Shown here: in pieces, positions 25,834-37,175 of the stretch
Position numbering within the stretch: the stretch's first letter is position 1
How the letters are laid out: each line of letters starts with the position of its first letter
From: Gonium pectorale
Taxonomy: Eukaryota; Chlorophyta; Chlorophyceae; Chlamydomonadales; Volvocaceae
Reading direction: 5' to 3'
Length of the DNA stretch: 64,000 nucleotides
NCBI GenBank assembly: GCA_001584585.1
Contig: LSYV01000011.1
Span: 560,805-624,804, forward strand
Made by a program: the position numbers and the translations under genes
The notes under the pieces: generated by a model
The model's input: the letters and a program-made list of their open reading frames with translations, nothing else
Database searches by the model: none
What the model was told of the DNA's origin: nothing

Positions 25834-25936
25834 CGTCTCCATCTGGTCACTATTGGGCAAAGTGCAAAGTGGCTGGGCCTCAGTGACCAGATGGAGATGG
25901 AGACGTCAGGACACGCATTTGTGCCCTTTGCCCAAC
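25834..25936. repeat. Alternating inverted repeats
   Basis: The segment at 25834-25850 (CGTCTCCATCTGGTCAC) reappears inverted at 25883-25905 with a 6 bp insertion. The segment at 25853-25868 (TTGGGCAAAGTGCAAA) reappears inverted and imperfect at 25919-25936. The order A-B-A'-B' permits two competing hairpins. No function can be assigned. Confidence 0.5.
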
Positions 25937-26396
25937 GGCAAGCCGCTGGCATTCACCCCGGTGGGTCAACTGGCCCACAGGGAGTCACTCGCATGGGACC
26001 CTCTCTAAAGTAGCCATAGAGCGGCCGAGCACGTCCAAATGAGCAGAAGTACTGAGCGCGATCTTGAGCTGCGTATCACAGTACTATGCTCGTCTTTTTC
26101 CCATGCTCAATTCCTCGTAAGGGTCTATGAAATAACACGACGTATAGTCATCATGGATATCAAGCTCCGACCATGAAGATTTGATGCCGGTTGAAGCAAC
26201 GCCGCAATCAGCTGTTATCAATCGACAACTCCTGCTCCGGCCCGCTGGCGCTGGGACTTGCGGTAACGAAAGCATATTTACGAACGCAATTCGTCGGTCA
26301 AACCACAAACTTCGGTGCAAACCCGGCATGCGCAGCTAAGTTGTTGCGCTCTGGGCATGTGCAGCGCCAGCCCAAGGCAAGCCGCGCCTCTGCAAC

Positions 26397-26930
26397 TCAA
26401 GCGGCCACCCTAGAGGAAACTTGCTGGTTGAGCGTGGGCAGCTGGAAAGCGAAAACGTTGTAGCGCTTCACCAGCGCATCTGGTCCCCCATCCTCCAGCG
26501 CCTTCTCCAAATCAGCACGCAGAAGGCTCACCGCCGGCGCGACAGCCAGGCGCCGGAGAGGGCCTGGCTGGCGCCTGAAGCGGGCCCGCAAGTGCTCTCT
26601 GCACCCGGCCAGGCTCGCCTGCTCGGCGGCCTCGAGGCACGTGCCACGGTGCTTCTTGTCCCTCAGGATGGGCAACCACGAAACCAGGTTGGCCTCCGGC
26701 ATCCCGGGCATACCCCAGGTGGGGCTGCGCAGCAGCTCCGCGGTCATGATGACGAGCATCTCCCGGCCATGCTGCTTGGTCCAGCGGTGCACATCCCGCT
26801 CCACGGCCTCCAGGTATGCCAGCGCTTTCTTAGCCATCTCCAGACGGCGCTCTGCCTGCGCGCCGGTGAAAGGGTCAGACTTCAGCGGCGCCCGCTCCAG
26901 GAAGTCGCACGCGGTGTCGACCTCTGCGGA
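26397..26930 (-). pseudogene. Truncated copy J of the helical-module family (terminal exon only)
   Basis: An acceptor CAG precedes 26930, and an intact frame of 177 codons runs to a stop at 26397-26399. It is clearly homologous to the terminal exons of genes L (38560-37856) and R (49768-49088), sharing EMLVIMTAELLRSPTWGMP, CLEAAEQASLAGC and LRRLAVAPAVSLLR. The acidic N-terminal third of the full exon is shortened, and the end differs (SSRVAA instead of IRI). No upstream family exon was found within 3 kb, so it is probably a fragment, though expression from a local start cannot be excluded. Confidence 0.6.
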
Positions 26931-27400
26931 CTGCGGCAGTGGGTGCGTTCGATATGTATGGTGTGTATGTGCACGTCCAAAGTGCGGCGGTGCGGAGTGC
27001 CACAGGGCCGGTGCCGACGCTCCAAGCGCTGAGCGCGGTTCTCATTTCTATCGCCAAAGAAACCACGACACGACATGGTAGGTGTTTGGAATCTGCACGG
27101 GCAACGGTAATCCTGGGATAGGCACGTACTTGGGTCGGGGGAGGTAGAAGGGGAAATTTGGTACTGGGGCGAGCGTGTATTCCGAGGCTCCTAGAGCGGC
27201 CACCCACGGCGGCCAGGGATTGCGATGCCCCCGCGTCCATACCTATTGAGTGTTACGCTCGAATCACAACAGCGGATTCGTGAGGCATTCGATACAATGC
27301 TCTTTACACCAAGCAACACAACGATTCGTCTCAGGACTGCAGCCAGCATTTCCTCTTGCTACCGAATTCGTTATGGCCACCGCCGCACCCATCCTTCACA

Positions 27401-27870
27401 TCAGCCAAACGCTAAAACCGATCCAGGGACAATGCAATCACAATCCACTTCCATAAACAATAGTACCGGTAACTTCACAAGGTCTTCATACGGTAAGCGT
27501 GTCTGCAGCGCAATGGGAACATAAACGAGTTCAGCATCAAGCCTCACTGGCTCATCTAGCTGAGCACCAAGCCTCTGGCGCACCCGTTCGAAGAACCGGA
27601 CAGTAGGGGCTGGCTTGATTGGATCCAAGCCCATATCACATGTAACCCCGTCACCGATTTCCTAAATATCAAAAAGTCCGGTATCGCGAATCCGGTGTCC
27701 AGACGTTGCGGTATCCACTCCTTGCACATGCCTTTTCCTGTGCTGTAGTACGCAAAGAGGGGGGCAGCGCCGTACGCCACGAACATGCGAGACGCGGGTA
27801 ACAGGAGGACAACTGGAAGCATCCATTTTCCATCCATCCAAATGTATGCCATCACGGTCATATCAAGCAC
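27401..27870 (-). other. Unidentified minus-strand frames, possible gene fragment
   Basis: Two overlapping frames, 27870-27556 and 27634-27401, each look like ordinary protein. The first has a hydrophobic stretch near GKWMLPVVLLLPASRMF; the second has RFFERVRQRLGAQLDEP. Switching between them needs a frameshift or a short intron near 27640-27660. I recognise no family. It could be a decayed host gene or transposon piece. Confidence 0.3.
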
Positions 27871-28321
27871 GCTCTATAATAAGAAAGCCACACATCGACG
27901 GTCCTACACACCGGAAAGCGCGACGTTTCCAGTAGCTAGTTACGGCGGGTATGTATTGAAAAGGCGAGGCGGGTGAGGCAAACGAGCAGCTCTTTTCCCT
28001 CCCAACGTTCTCCGCGATAGCTAGCACAACAAGGAGTCGACGTCACTGATACCTAGGTCCCCCACGCAATGGCATGGAAGCCAATTGCCAGGTCACCCTG
28101 ACCAGCAGCACCCAGCACGCACGTATCTCGCAAAGGGAGACTCCCGGCAAGGAATGCGTGTATGTATGCACAAGTGCAATCGCAATGCGCCAGCCGACAC
28201 GGCATCAGCCAAATCATAAAGCCGACGCACAATGGCGCCCGATGTAAGACTTCGCATGTGCTCAGCGCGAGTGTAACGCCTGCCAAAGCCAGCCGGGACC
28301 TCCGCAACGCACGTGGCCGTC

Positions 28322-28360
28322 TCAGCTGCGGATTCTCTGGAAGAGCGTGGGCAGCTCCGT
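28322..28360 (-). pseudogene. Remnant of a family terminal exon
   Basis: The minus strand encodes ELPTLFQRIRS and a stop, matching the last residues of intact copies (ELPTLWQKIRI in gene L). Upstream sequence has lost the match. Confidence 0.45.
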
Positions 28361-28891
28361 CACTGCAAAGGCGCACGGGCGGTAATTAGGCGTCCAACCC
28401 AATATTTTCGCGTGCTGCGGAAAGTGGGTCACCCTACAATTGACAGCCAACCACTGCAGGCGTATGATGACGCCTGGACACTGTTTTAACCTCAAGGGAA
28501 GCGATTACAATCACTGCCCTGCGGAAAGGAATCCAAGGTGCCGATGGGGAAAGGCACGCGGGGATGGAGCTAAAGCTAGTGTAGGCGAAGGCGTAGACGC
28601 TGGCCGATGGTAGATCTTGAACGTAGAGCCTTGGCAGATATCGCTGAAGTAGTCTAGGCGGTAGGCGGATACGGAAACCTGGTGGGAGGCTCGCCTGGCT
28701 TAAGGGGCCTGGGCTAACCTGCGCGTTGCTGTCTCACTCAGCGACCGACACCCACAAACCGACTCGCTGTCTCACTCAACGAGCGGTGATGAACGGGAAG
28801 CACGAGGGGAATAAGAGGAGAGGGAAGGGAACCGGAGAAGGAGGAGAAAGGGGAAGGCGCGCGTAACCTGACGACAAGTTGCTTCGAGTGC

Positions 28892-29194
28892 TTATTCAAG
28901 ACCACTACGAGCCGAGCACTTTTGGGCGTCCTAACCGCGTTTATTCAAGACCGTTTTGGGGCCGAACGCAGGAGGGCGGAAGCAGACGAGCTTGGGGTCT
29001 TGAGCCTTGATATGTGTGTCGTCTCGAGGAGTCAAGGGCGCTATCCGCCTGTTTGCTAACCGGCGTCCGCTCTGAACCCTTAGTGTTAATCAAGACCACT
29101 TGGGCCGAACACTAAATAGCCGTGTCTAGTCAAGACCACTTAGGGCCGAACACGGGGGCTCAGGGCTTATTCAAGACCAAGTATGGCCGAGCAC
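28892..29194. repeat. Five spaced copies of a 24-27 bp motif
   Basis: A motif resembling TTATTCAAGACCACTT followed by GGGCCGAACACT occurs at about 28892-28920, 28940-28970, 29088-29112, 29129-29153 and 29168-29194. Start spacings are about 48, 148, 41 and 39 bp. Copies are imperfect and in one orientation. The surrounding kilobase has no long frame. It is not a CRISPR array: copies are too divergent, spacers are irregular and the genome is nuclear eukaryotic. Confidence 0.65.
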
Positions 29195-29959
29195 TGGGAG
29201 CGAACCGGAGGGCAATGGGGACGTGTCAGTTGCTGATGACTACGACCGCCCAGGAGGAGGCGAGGCTTGGCTTGAGGGACGAAGGAGACTTGGAAGCTTG
29301 AGCGCTTGTTTCCTGCAAGGGAGGGTGAACTGGCTGCCCTAACTGCTTGCTGGGAAAGGAGCGATGACCCGAAGTGCGGGAAACTAGTTCACGAGCCACT
29401 AGGCCAGAGTGATAGGCGTTAAATACTCGGGTCTCCCGTACTCAACCGCTGCGCTACTGCCAAATCCTTGGCCTTCGGCCTCAGGCCGCAGGCCACAGGC
29501 CTAATTCTGGGACCTTCGCTCCGGCCTGCAACGCCTAGCAGTTGCTCGTACGGCTGGCCTCGTCGGCTCAGCTTCCAACCGTCCATCGGGCACTGGCTGT
29601 ACCACGTACCCATAACAGTGCGATACCTAATTGACGTTAACAACTCAATCCCTATCGGGTCTGGAAGTTCCACGTACCAACTCCTGTTGGCTATGCGGTA
29701 TGTCCATGCTCCGTCTGCTCGGGACTCTCCTATCGTGCTCCACTAGCTTCACGCACGTCGTCGCCTACTCAGGCTCGGTCGTAAAGCTCGTTCGCCATTC
29801 TTGCTATGAAGTGCGCGGTCATGCCGTCTTCGTCCGGGGATGGATGTGACAGGACAACTATACCTGAGTGGCACTGGCCAGGAGGGGCTGGGCGATATGC
29901 ATCCGGGCAGCATTTTGCAGCTGGACACCCATTGGAGTGACACCTCGCTCGAACGCGAA

Positions 29960-30085
29960 CCGCCTGCAGTGCTACACCAGGGCCTCCGGTCCTCCATTTG
30001 CCAGCACCTTCCCCAGCTTAGCGCGAAGCAACCCCACCGCCGGCGCTACAGCCAGGTCCCGTAGAGGGCGGGCGCCTGAAGCGGG
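29960..30085 (-). pseudogene. Broken piece of a family terminal exon
   Basis: The minus strand encodes RPLRDLAVAPAVGLLRAKL and then LANGGPEALV, a stop codon, and RRFAFE, matching the C-terminal part of intact terminal exons. The in-frame stop and missing flanks mark it as a pseudogene fragment. Confidence 0.65.
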
Positions 30086-30649
30086 CCCGCAACAGAACAC
30101 AGCACCATCTAGCACCGCCGTAACAGACTCCGAACTCCGCGGCCGTACGTGATGCAATGATGCACGCCACATTCCGGTGGCCGGGCGCAGTACACATGCA
30201 AATAAAGAGAGCCCCAGCAGCACTCCGAAACAAAGGCCCCAGAGACCTGCTCCCCTGGGCTGGCATGGGCAAGCAAGCTGGGTATATATGCCCACCGAAC
30301 GCCCTTCGCCTACAACGATCATGACAACCTTTGTCCATGTCACTCGATACCATACTAAGTAAGGACCACAATCTTATAAGGGAAGTACCCATCGCACTGC
30401 TATTGCCTTTGCCCTACGTGCGCGGCGCTCTGCTCGCCATGCCGAAGTGAAGCACGAGTTCTCCCCGAAGGGCGTCCCGTATACATACGGACTCGGGACT
30501 GCAGTGTTGGCAACATCTCAACTCCGTGCGGCAGGGCCGTAACCGTTGGTTAGAGCCGTGCACAAGCTGCTCGGGTTAGTCTTGGCTCTGTTTGCCCGTC
30601 TCATAAACGGCCCCAGCCACCTGCAATGCCTCGTTCTTGTAATACGGTA

Positions 30650-33555
30650 CTACTTGGTTGCCGCGATCATGTTGAGAGCCTCCACAGCCATGTCCTCGAT
30701 GTCATGCAGCGCCTCACGGGCTAGACGCCGGCGCAACCAGTGCTCATCTGTACGGTACTCATCTGGTGTCTGGCTATGGGCCAACGAGAGGAGCGTGTTC
30801 TGCAGAGGATCAACAAGGGGCCGAATGGCTTGCTGCAACGAGGAAGCCCAGGTCTTCATTTGACGGCGAGGAATGAAGGGTCCCATAGAATGCTGATAAC
30901 GAAGCTAAAGCAAGCGGGAACCCTTGATGCGTTCCCACTGGGATACACTGCGTGCGTACCGGTAGTAACCAGGATGCGTAACTATAGGAGCCCCAAGGCT
31001 GGACGTCGTTTTGATACATCAGCCGAAAGGCGCAGAAGCGTGTCTCAACTCACCCGCACGCCCTGCCAGTCGAGTTGCGCCAGCTCGTGTTCCAGCGCCG
31101 CACACAGCTGCTTGTCTGTGCAGCCTTCCCACGCGAGGTGCCGCACCAGCTGCACCAGCGTGTAACTGTCACAGGATGTCAGGTCCGACGCGTCCCACGT
31201 GTGCCGGAAGTAAGGGCCCTCCTCCTTCCACCTGCACCCAAAGTATGGGTACTCCTCCTCCTCTTCTTCTTCTTCCTCCTCCTCCTTCTCCTCCTCCTCC
31301 TCCTCCTCTTCCCCCTTCGCAAATAGGCCCAGCCACTGGCACAGCAGTGAAGGCAGGTGCTCGTCTGGTACCTTGGAGCCCTCGATCAGACCAGCAGACC
31401 GGCGGCAGACCGCCTCCAGGCGGCCACGCTCCCTGCCGGCCATCAGCTCGCTAAAGATCTTTTGCAGGGTCTCCGACGACTGGCAGATCAGCTCCCTCTC
31501 GACCGCGTCCTTCAGGCTCGGCAGCGTAGCAAGGTGCGGCGGCTTCCGCCTGCCCAGTACGTGCAGGTACAGCGTTTTCTGCAGGAGCCTTTCTTCGTCT
31601 AGGGAAGGGCGGGCGACGATGGCGCCGGCTGCCAGCTGAGCGGCCGCCGTTGAGAGGAGCTTGCTGTTGCCGCTGGTCACGGCCGCATCCTCGCTGGAGC
31701 TATCGCTCTTTGGCACGCGCGGCACCGCGGCCGGGTTGGACAGCGTGTTACGAAGCTGCAATGGTAAATGGGGGTACGGTTGCGCCTGGGAAAAAGGGTC
31801 CTAACAGTTGGCTGCGTGGGGGTCATCTTAGCTGCATAGCGTGCGATATGTACTACCCGAATGCGAGCAACAGGTCTGGGCCCACACCTCAATGAATCGG
31901 GCAGTACAACCCCGGAGACCAGCACAGCTAACCACGCATGACCTCCCATATCAGTGCCTGCCGGTCCCCTTCGTGTTGTTGCACGTCCCACACACCTTTC
32001 TTGCTTTGTTTATGATGTCCTGGAACAGGCCCTGCACGCCCTGGTAGGTGCCACCGGGCTCGCGGCTCAGGGCGCCCTCGAGCATGTCCTGACGACGGGT
32101 GCATGGGCGGCACATCAGGCAGGCGGGCAAGAGGGCACAGGCCTTGACTGCAAGCAGCCGCAAATATGCATGTTGTCTACTGCAGGGCACTGCTAGCTAG
32201 CGCGACGGACTACACCGATGTACGGCACTGGACGAGTCTGTAGAAGGTTGCCAGTGCGAGCCATGCATACATAGTGCCCGGTCTTAGCGAAGAGGCGCGT
32301 AGATGCAGCGTTACTGTACCTAGCCTTGCTTACCAGCAGATCCGGCAGGAACAGCGCCTGCAGGTCGCGGTCCAGTGCCGCCGCAGCCTGCTCCGTTGAG
32401 CAGCTGGCCCAGGGGACCTGCCGCATTACTGTAGCCAAAGTAGTGCTGACCAGGTCCACCTGCCCCAGCATCGCCACCTCAGCGGTGCAGGTCCACTGAC
32501 CGCTGGCCGGCAGGTGCCGCGCCTCCAGGCGGCCCAGGAAGCCGTGCAGCCAGGTCAGGAAACCCAGGCCTATGAGGCGCGCTGCATTAAAGTCCGAGGA
32601 GAGCATCAGCTCCTCGGCCGGCTTGCCGGACGCCCGTGCCATTGCTGCCTTTAGGTGCTCCAGCTCGCTTTTTGCGTCCCCAGATTTGCTGCTCGCCGCC
32701 TGTTCCGTCATATCCGTGCAGATCCGTGCCAGCAACGACGGGTTCACAAGGGCCTGCCTCAACAGCTCCTCGCTGACGGCGCCCTTGGCGATCTGCTCAG
32801 GTTCCACCAGCTTTGCAGGATGGGGGGTGTATCCCAGCCGCGAGCGCGCATCGCTGAGGATCTGCAGCATAGCGAGCGGCGTCGCCTCACCGGCCCGTTG
32901 AAGGGCCGCCGTGACTGCCTTCTTTAGCATTACATGCTGCGCCTGGGAAAGCTTAGGGCTGACCAGTGGATGCGTGGGTGGGCCCTCCTACAGCAGTAAA
33001 CGGCCGGGGCGCGGCGGGAGAGGTAGGAGGCATGCATTCAAGCAAGCGCAGCATGGAACATAGCCCAACGAGCAACGACCTTTCACCATGAATGCGGCCG
33101 ACAATGGGTATTGCTGCCGCACACTGCATAGACGCATAGGCACAGCATGGCGGCATGACCCCACAAGCCCAATAGCCATAGTCCCGAAGCCCAAGCAAGC
33201 AAGACAGGCATGTATGCTCCTACCCATTTAATGCTCGCAGGTTCCGGCCATGGCTCGGCCTCGAACAGATACATGTTCGTTGCAGCGCACTGTACAGTGG
33301 GCTTGAGACGCCAACTGCAGTCGTTGACGCCCCGCCCCTTGCTGCTGCTGGCCGCATGGTCGCGGTTCGCCCTTGTATTGGCAAGGCCTGTATTGCCACG
33401 GAAATATACGAAGGGCATGCAGTGGAGATCAGTGTGAGTAAAGCACGCGTGACGTGACCGCGTCGCAGGAAAGTGCTCATACCATATGAGGCAGCACGGG
33501 AGACCAACGGGCGCGAATTATTTCGCAGCTGCAGCGTTGATATGCTTCTGAGCAT
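30650..33555 (-). CDS. Gene K: helical-module family protein, 6 exons, about 607 aa
   Basis: Minus-strand exons: 33555-33483, 33387-33224, 32942-32334, 32088-31996, 31755-31054 and 30832-30650. All introns are phase 0 except the first (phase 1). The N-terminus (MLRSISTLQLRNNSRPLVSR) is basic, hydroxylated and acid-free, like a mitochondrial or plastid presequence. Exon 3 (203 codons) matches exon 1 of genes L and R, with GQWT and VPWASCSTEQAAAAL. Exon 4 matches their 30-codon exon. Exon 5 (234 codons) carries a run of about 20 Glu and ends in LAWEGCTDKQL. Exon 6 matches their 34-codon exon but ends in TAG. This is the most diverged and the only apparently complete member. I recognise no known domain; predicted structure is helical. 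Confidence 0.62.
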
Positions 33556-33934
33556 TATCTAATCGGTGAAAGTTCAAGCAAGGATGGCAACGATTGGACG
33601 CGAGTGATGAGTCAGGAACAATGAAGTAAGACTCTGGTCCAGGACGCAGGTAGAAGCGAACCTGCTGTGGAATGCTGGTGTTCAAGCAGCTTTGTATGCA
33701 CGTTATGCACGGCAAAGTTGCGTCAGTGTGTGAAGAGCGGGGTACGGCGGGGTGGGTGGTGCGCCAGTCGGAACACGACGGGACGCGTTGGGCGCGCCTC
33801 TTGAAATTCACGGGTATGAATTGGCTGGGGCATACAATACCCTGCTGCTGCTATGCGACAACAGATAGAACGCGATGCCCGTGCGCGTTGTGTAGAATTT
33901 TTTTGTGTGTAGAAGCCGAAACAGGGAGGCTACC

Positions 33935-34165
33935 TCTACGGTCATACACACCCGAAGGTGTGACGTTTCCAGTAGGGCGCCGGAAACCGCCGAACAAGGC
34001 AGGTGAACGAGATAGGCAGACAGGCCCCTCCCGGGAAAGGCAGCAGCGTAGTTACCTTGTGCGACTTCGAGAAGGTATACTCAGCGAGTGTGGCGTTCGG
34101 CGGAGTGACCAGTCCATCGGCGGCCAGCGGTTACCAGACACATGAGCGCCCAGCCCGGCCCCCGT
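33935..34165 (-). repeat. Left copy of an inverted repeat pair
   Basis: This stretch is the reverse complement, with mismatches and small indels, of about 36045-36250. Shared blocks include GACGTTTCCAG, GGCGCC, CAGACAGGCCC/CAGACGGGCCC, GACCAGTC and GGCCAGCG. With the right copy it brackets 34166-36044. Confidence 0.6.
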
Positions 34166-34882
34166 TAACCGCCGGACGGCGTGGTACAGACCTGGAAAGG
34201 ACGAGACATCCACGGAGTCAGGTACCAGTAGTAGGTGGAGGGTCGCAGGCGGCAAGGCATAGCGATGCGCAGGTGCAGGCCACAGCAATCCCGGCCCCGT
34301 AGTCAGCCGCCGATGGACTGGTAGAAGTAGTGGGTGAAGCCCGGGAGCTGGACGAGGCGGCGAGGGTCGGGCCCGGTACGGCAGCAGTGCCTACGGGCAC
34401 AGGGTCCGGGGGTCGCGGAGGGGGTGAGGAAAGGGCAACGGAAAAACGGAGCGCGCAAAGAAATAAACAAACACAAGCGGCGGTCTGACAGGCAGATCCC
34501 CACCGCTTGTATGGGCAGGGGTACAGGTCAGGACAGGGATGCAAGGAGCAGGCGTGAGCGAGTGCAACAGCAGGAGCGGGTGCGAGTGCAGGTGGAAGTG
34601 CAGGAAGCAGCCATAGCATGTCGGATCAGTGGGTGGCAGAACGGGCGTCGGTGGCCCGGGCCAATGCAATCATTTCCGAAGCATGGTGGGGACGACGCGT
34701 ACCCAAACCCAACCACGGGGGAATCGTGGGGAGCAGGACCAGTACATTGGCGACCGGGGTGGCGACGTGGACGAGGGCTGAGGCGCCGGGAGGGGGGGAA
34801 GAAGGGCTGGGCAGAGGGGAGGGGCATCGACGGGGGGGGGGCGGAGGGCTTGGCTGAGGGGGGTGGGGCCGGGCCGGTGCGG

Positions 34883-35311
34883 CTACAGGGGCTGGTAGGC
34901 GTCCGGGTTGCGGAGGTAGGTCCGCGTGCGCCCGCAGAGATCACGGAAGGCAGCAGTGCGGCGAGCAAAGTAGAAGGCATGTGGCGTCAGCTGTAAGGGC
35001 CGCTCATATTTGCGAAGCAGGTTGCGTTGGGAGTAGCCGCTGCTGTGGAGGGCCTGGATGACACGAGCAATTTCGAAGGCAAAGTTGTCCGGATCGGTAA
35101 TGACGCGCCGGAGTCGGTGGAACTGGCTGGCAAGGAGAGCGCGCTTGGTGGGAAGGTTGACGTTGCTGTCTGCAGCAATGAAGCGCATAAGGCGGAGGCC
35201 CTGGAAGCTGGGCTGATCCCGTTTGTCGTAGAGCCGGGTGATGAGGCGGGCTGTAGCCACCCCCAGTCTCCTACTGCCAAGAACGATGGCGCCGCAACCG
35301 CTGGTATGCAC
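34883..35311 (-). mobile_element. Reverse-transcriptase-like C-terminal fragment
   Basis: A 142-codon frame contains ADSNVNLPTKRALLASQFHR and then a helical stretch ending HSSGYSQRNLLRKYERPL. This pattern of an SQFxR-type helix and a GY...L helix resembles the region after the catalytic core of Penelope-like and related retroelement reverse transcriptases, as I know them. The catalytic DD motif lies outside this frame and no endonuclease domain is visible, so it would be a dead fragment. Assignment is tentative. Confidence 0.4.
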
Positions 35312-36044
35312 AACGGTATGTATGCACTCTAGTGCCTGTGGTAATGGTAGTACCGATAAGCTTCAAATGCATGGCTGCAGGTTATCATAATGGAATTCCG
35401 GTAAATGGCGGCATCGACCAGCCTCACCAGCAGCACACCGTAGCAGTGGGCCGCGTGGGCATGCACCGGCGTCCGCTTTCGTGCGTCAAACCCCGGCGCC
35501 TCCCTAGCCGGCCTCCACGCAAGTAACGCCCAGTTCACCATGGAGCCCAGTTAGCAATCAGCGGGCCTCAACCGCACGCTTAATTTTCTGTGGGAAAGTG
35601 AGGTTACAGGTGCAGAGATGAGAAAGGGCGCAGATTACGGGGGGGGGGACAGACAGCCCTCCCGTATCAAGAATCACCGAGACCCTGCCCTAACTACAGC
35701 GCACCACGACAGCCAGGAACCAACACCTGGGCCGGTACATAGGGCAGCCCAGCCCACCTGCCCTGGGGCATGTAGTCTGGGCAACATTGCCCACCACGCC
35801 ACGCCGCACCCGACCGCTCCAAAGGCCCCAGATAGAATGTTGTATCACGCATTCAATGCAGCGCGCATGTGGTGACGAGACACTGTGAGCGGCTCGGCAC
35901 GGGGCTATGTCGCATGTGTGGGCATATTTGTGGCATTGCGAGCCACTGGTAGTGGCGTATTGACGCACTACACCATCGGTTGTTAGGCTTAGTCGGATTG
36001 CCGACTCGTAGCTAGTCTGTTGGGATCGTGTTCCCTATTGGTCC

Positions 36045-36250
36045 GGTAGCTACTTCGCGGGCTGGGCGCCCCGCGCTGGCCACCGATTGACTGGTCACAT
36101 CGTCGACCGCTCGCCGGACCCTCTATTTATAGTCAGGTAGCTATTCTGGTGACACACCGGGAGGGCCCGTCTGCTCGTATACCTCGCCCGCCATGCCCTG
36201 TACTCGGCGCCCGGCTGGAAACATTACACCGTCGGGTTTCTGGTTCTCAC
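36045..36250 (+). repeat. Right copy of an inverted repeat pair
   Basis: Inverted partner of 33935-34165. Its part 36153-36240 is also nearly identical to 1608-1700. Confidence 0.6.
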
Positions 36251-36986
36251 GACGGTTTCCGCACGAAGCGCAGCGTAGTAGCGGAAACCAAGGTTTCCTG
36301 CGTTCGGCTGGCAAGCGTTTGTGCACGTCGGTGCTGTCCGGTAGTACGGCAGTACGAGGCCGGTAGGCCAGTGTTCATAGGTTGTCGCACCGGTCGGTGC
36401 TAGCTAATTCGCGAGTTTCCTTTTGTCAGATCTGACACCGCCGGGCCGAACTGAGCCAAACTACGTTACAGTCCCTGGCCAGTCTCGGCTCGGTGGATCA
36501 GGGCTCGCCCCCCATCCCCCGCAGAAGACTCTCTTTCCTGCTTGCAGGTACCCTTCTCCGCGGCGGGGCCGCGGCTAAGCGACGCAAGACGCAATGCTGG
36601 AAACTTTTTTAAGCTTACAACTCTATCAACCGGTAGTTCTCAGTACAACCTACAACGGGCTTGGGTTCGGGGTAAGGTTGGGAACGCACTGTAACACTAC
36701 ACAGAACGGTTCTAGGAGCCACCGCAGCAGCCTCTGACGGCCGCCAGAAGGCGCCGGCTACTGCCGGTCGCACTACTCGCACCCCCCCAGCGCGACCCGC
36801 TCCGCTACAGAACATTGAAGCCAAACACACACGAAAACATTGGCTATGGTGCGCGTGGCGAGACAATGGGCTTATGCCAAGCCTACCCGCTGCAATGTGC
36901 ATTATTCTTATGAAGGTAATAGCGGCCTCGTACAAACACAATTGCAGCTCGATGCGGGTTCGTCGTTGCAGGCCGTCCCTAGCTAG

Positions 36987-37175
36987 CCGTCCAGACCCGT
37001 GTCGCCGTCTTCCGTGTCACCCCAAACCCCGCCCTCGCCTGAGCTAAGCCCTCGCCTGAGCCTTCCAGGCCCCGCGCCCTCGCCTCCCATGCCGCCAAGC
37101 CCAGCTCCGCCCTCGCCCGAGCCAGCTACGCAGGCATATCCTACTCTCGTGCACTTGATTGCCCGCTTGCAATAA
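36987..37175 (+). other. Short Pro/Ser-rich open stretch
   Basis: An open frame preceded by TAG (a possible splice acceptor) encodes repeated SPP and PPSP units (for example PAPSPPMPPSPAPPSPEP) and ends in TAA. The composition resembles hydroxyproline-rich linkers of volvocine cell-wall and pherophorin proteins. No flanking domain was found, so it may be a gene fragment or chance. Confidence 0.25.

Larger units (their letters stand above)
24780..26396. other. Convergent intergenic region
   Basis: This lies between the haloperoxidase (+) and a truncated family copy (-). It is largely homologous to 47769-49087 beside the haloperoxidase pseudogene, so it was part of the duplicated block. A TGTAA at 25332-25336 may end the haloperoxidase transcript. 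Alternating inverted repeats sit at 25834-25936. Confidence 0.5.
26931..30649. other. Repeat-rich region between copy J and gene K
   Basis: It contains two short broken pieces of the family terminal exon (about 28322-28360 and 29960-30085), an unidentified minus-strand frame pair (27401-27870), a piece of the dispersed repeat near 27893-27940, and 28390-29418, where no frame of 60 codons exists and a short motif is repeated five times. No complete gene is visible. Confidence 0.5.

Noticed and set aside
28892..29194. CRISPR-like repeat array
   Set aside because: The genome is eukaryotic nuclear, the copies are imperfect, spacing varies from about 40 to 150 bp and there are no cas genes.
29420..29470. 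tRNA or SINE on the minus strand (TAGCGCAGCGG resembles a box A)
   Set aside because: No box B or cloverleaf could be found at the right distance, so an RNA gene cannot be supported.
31075..31326. Plus-strand Leu-rich frame opposite gene K
   Set aside because: The Leu/Phe run is only the complement of the poly-Glu codons of gene K exon 5.
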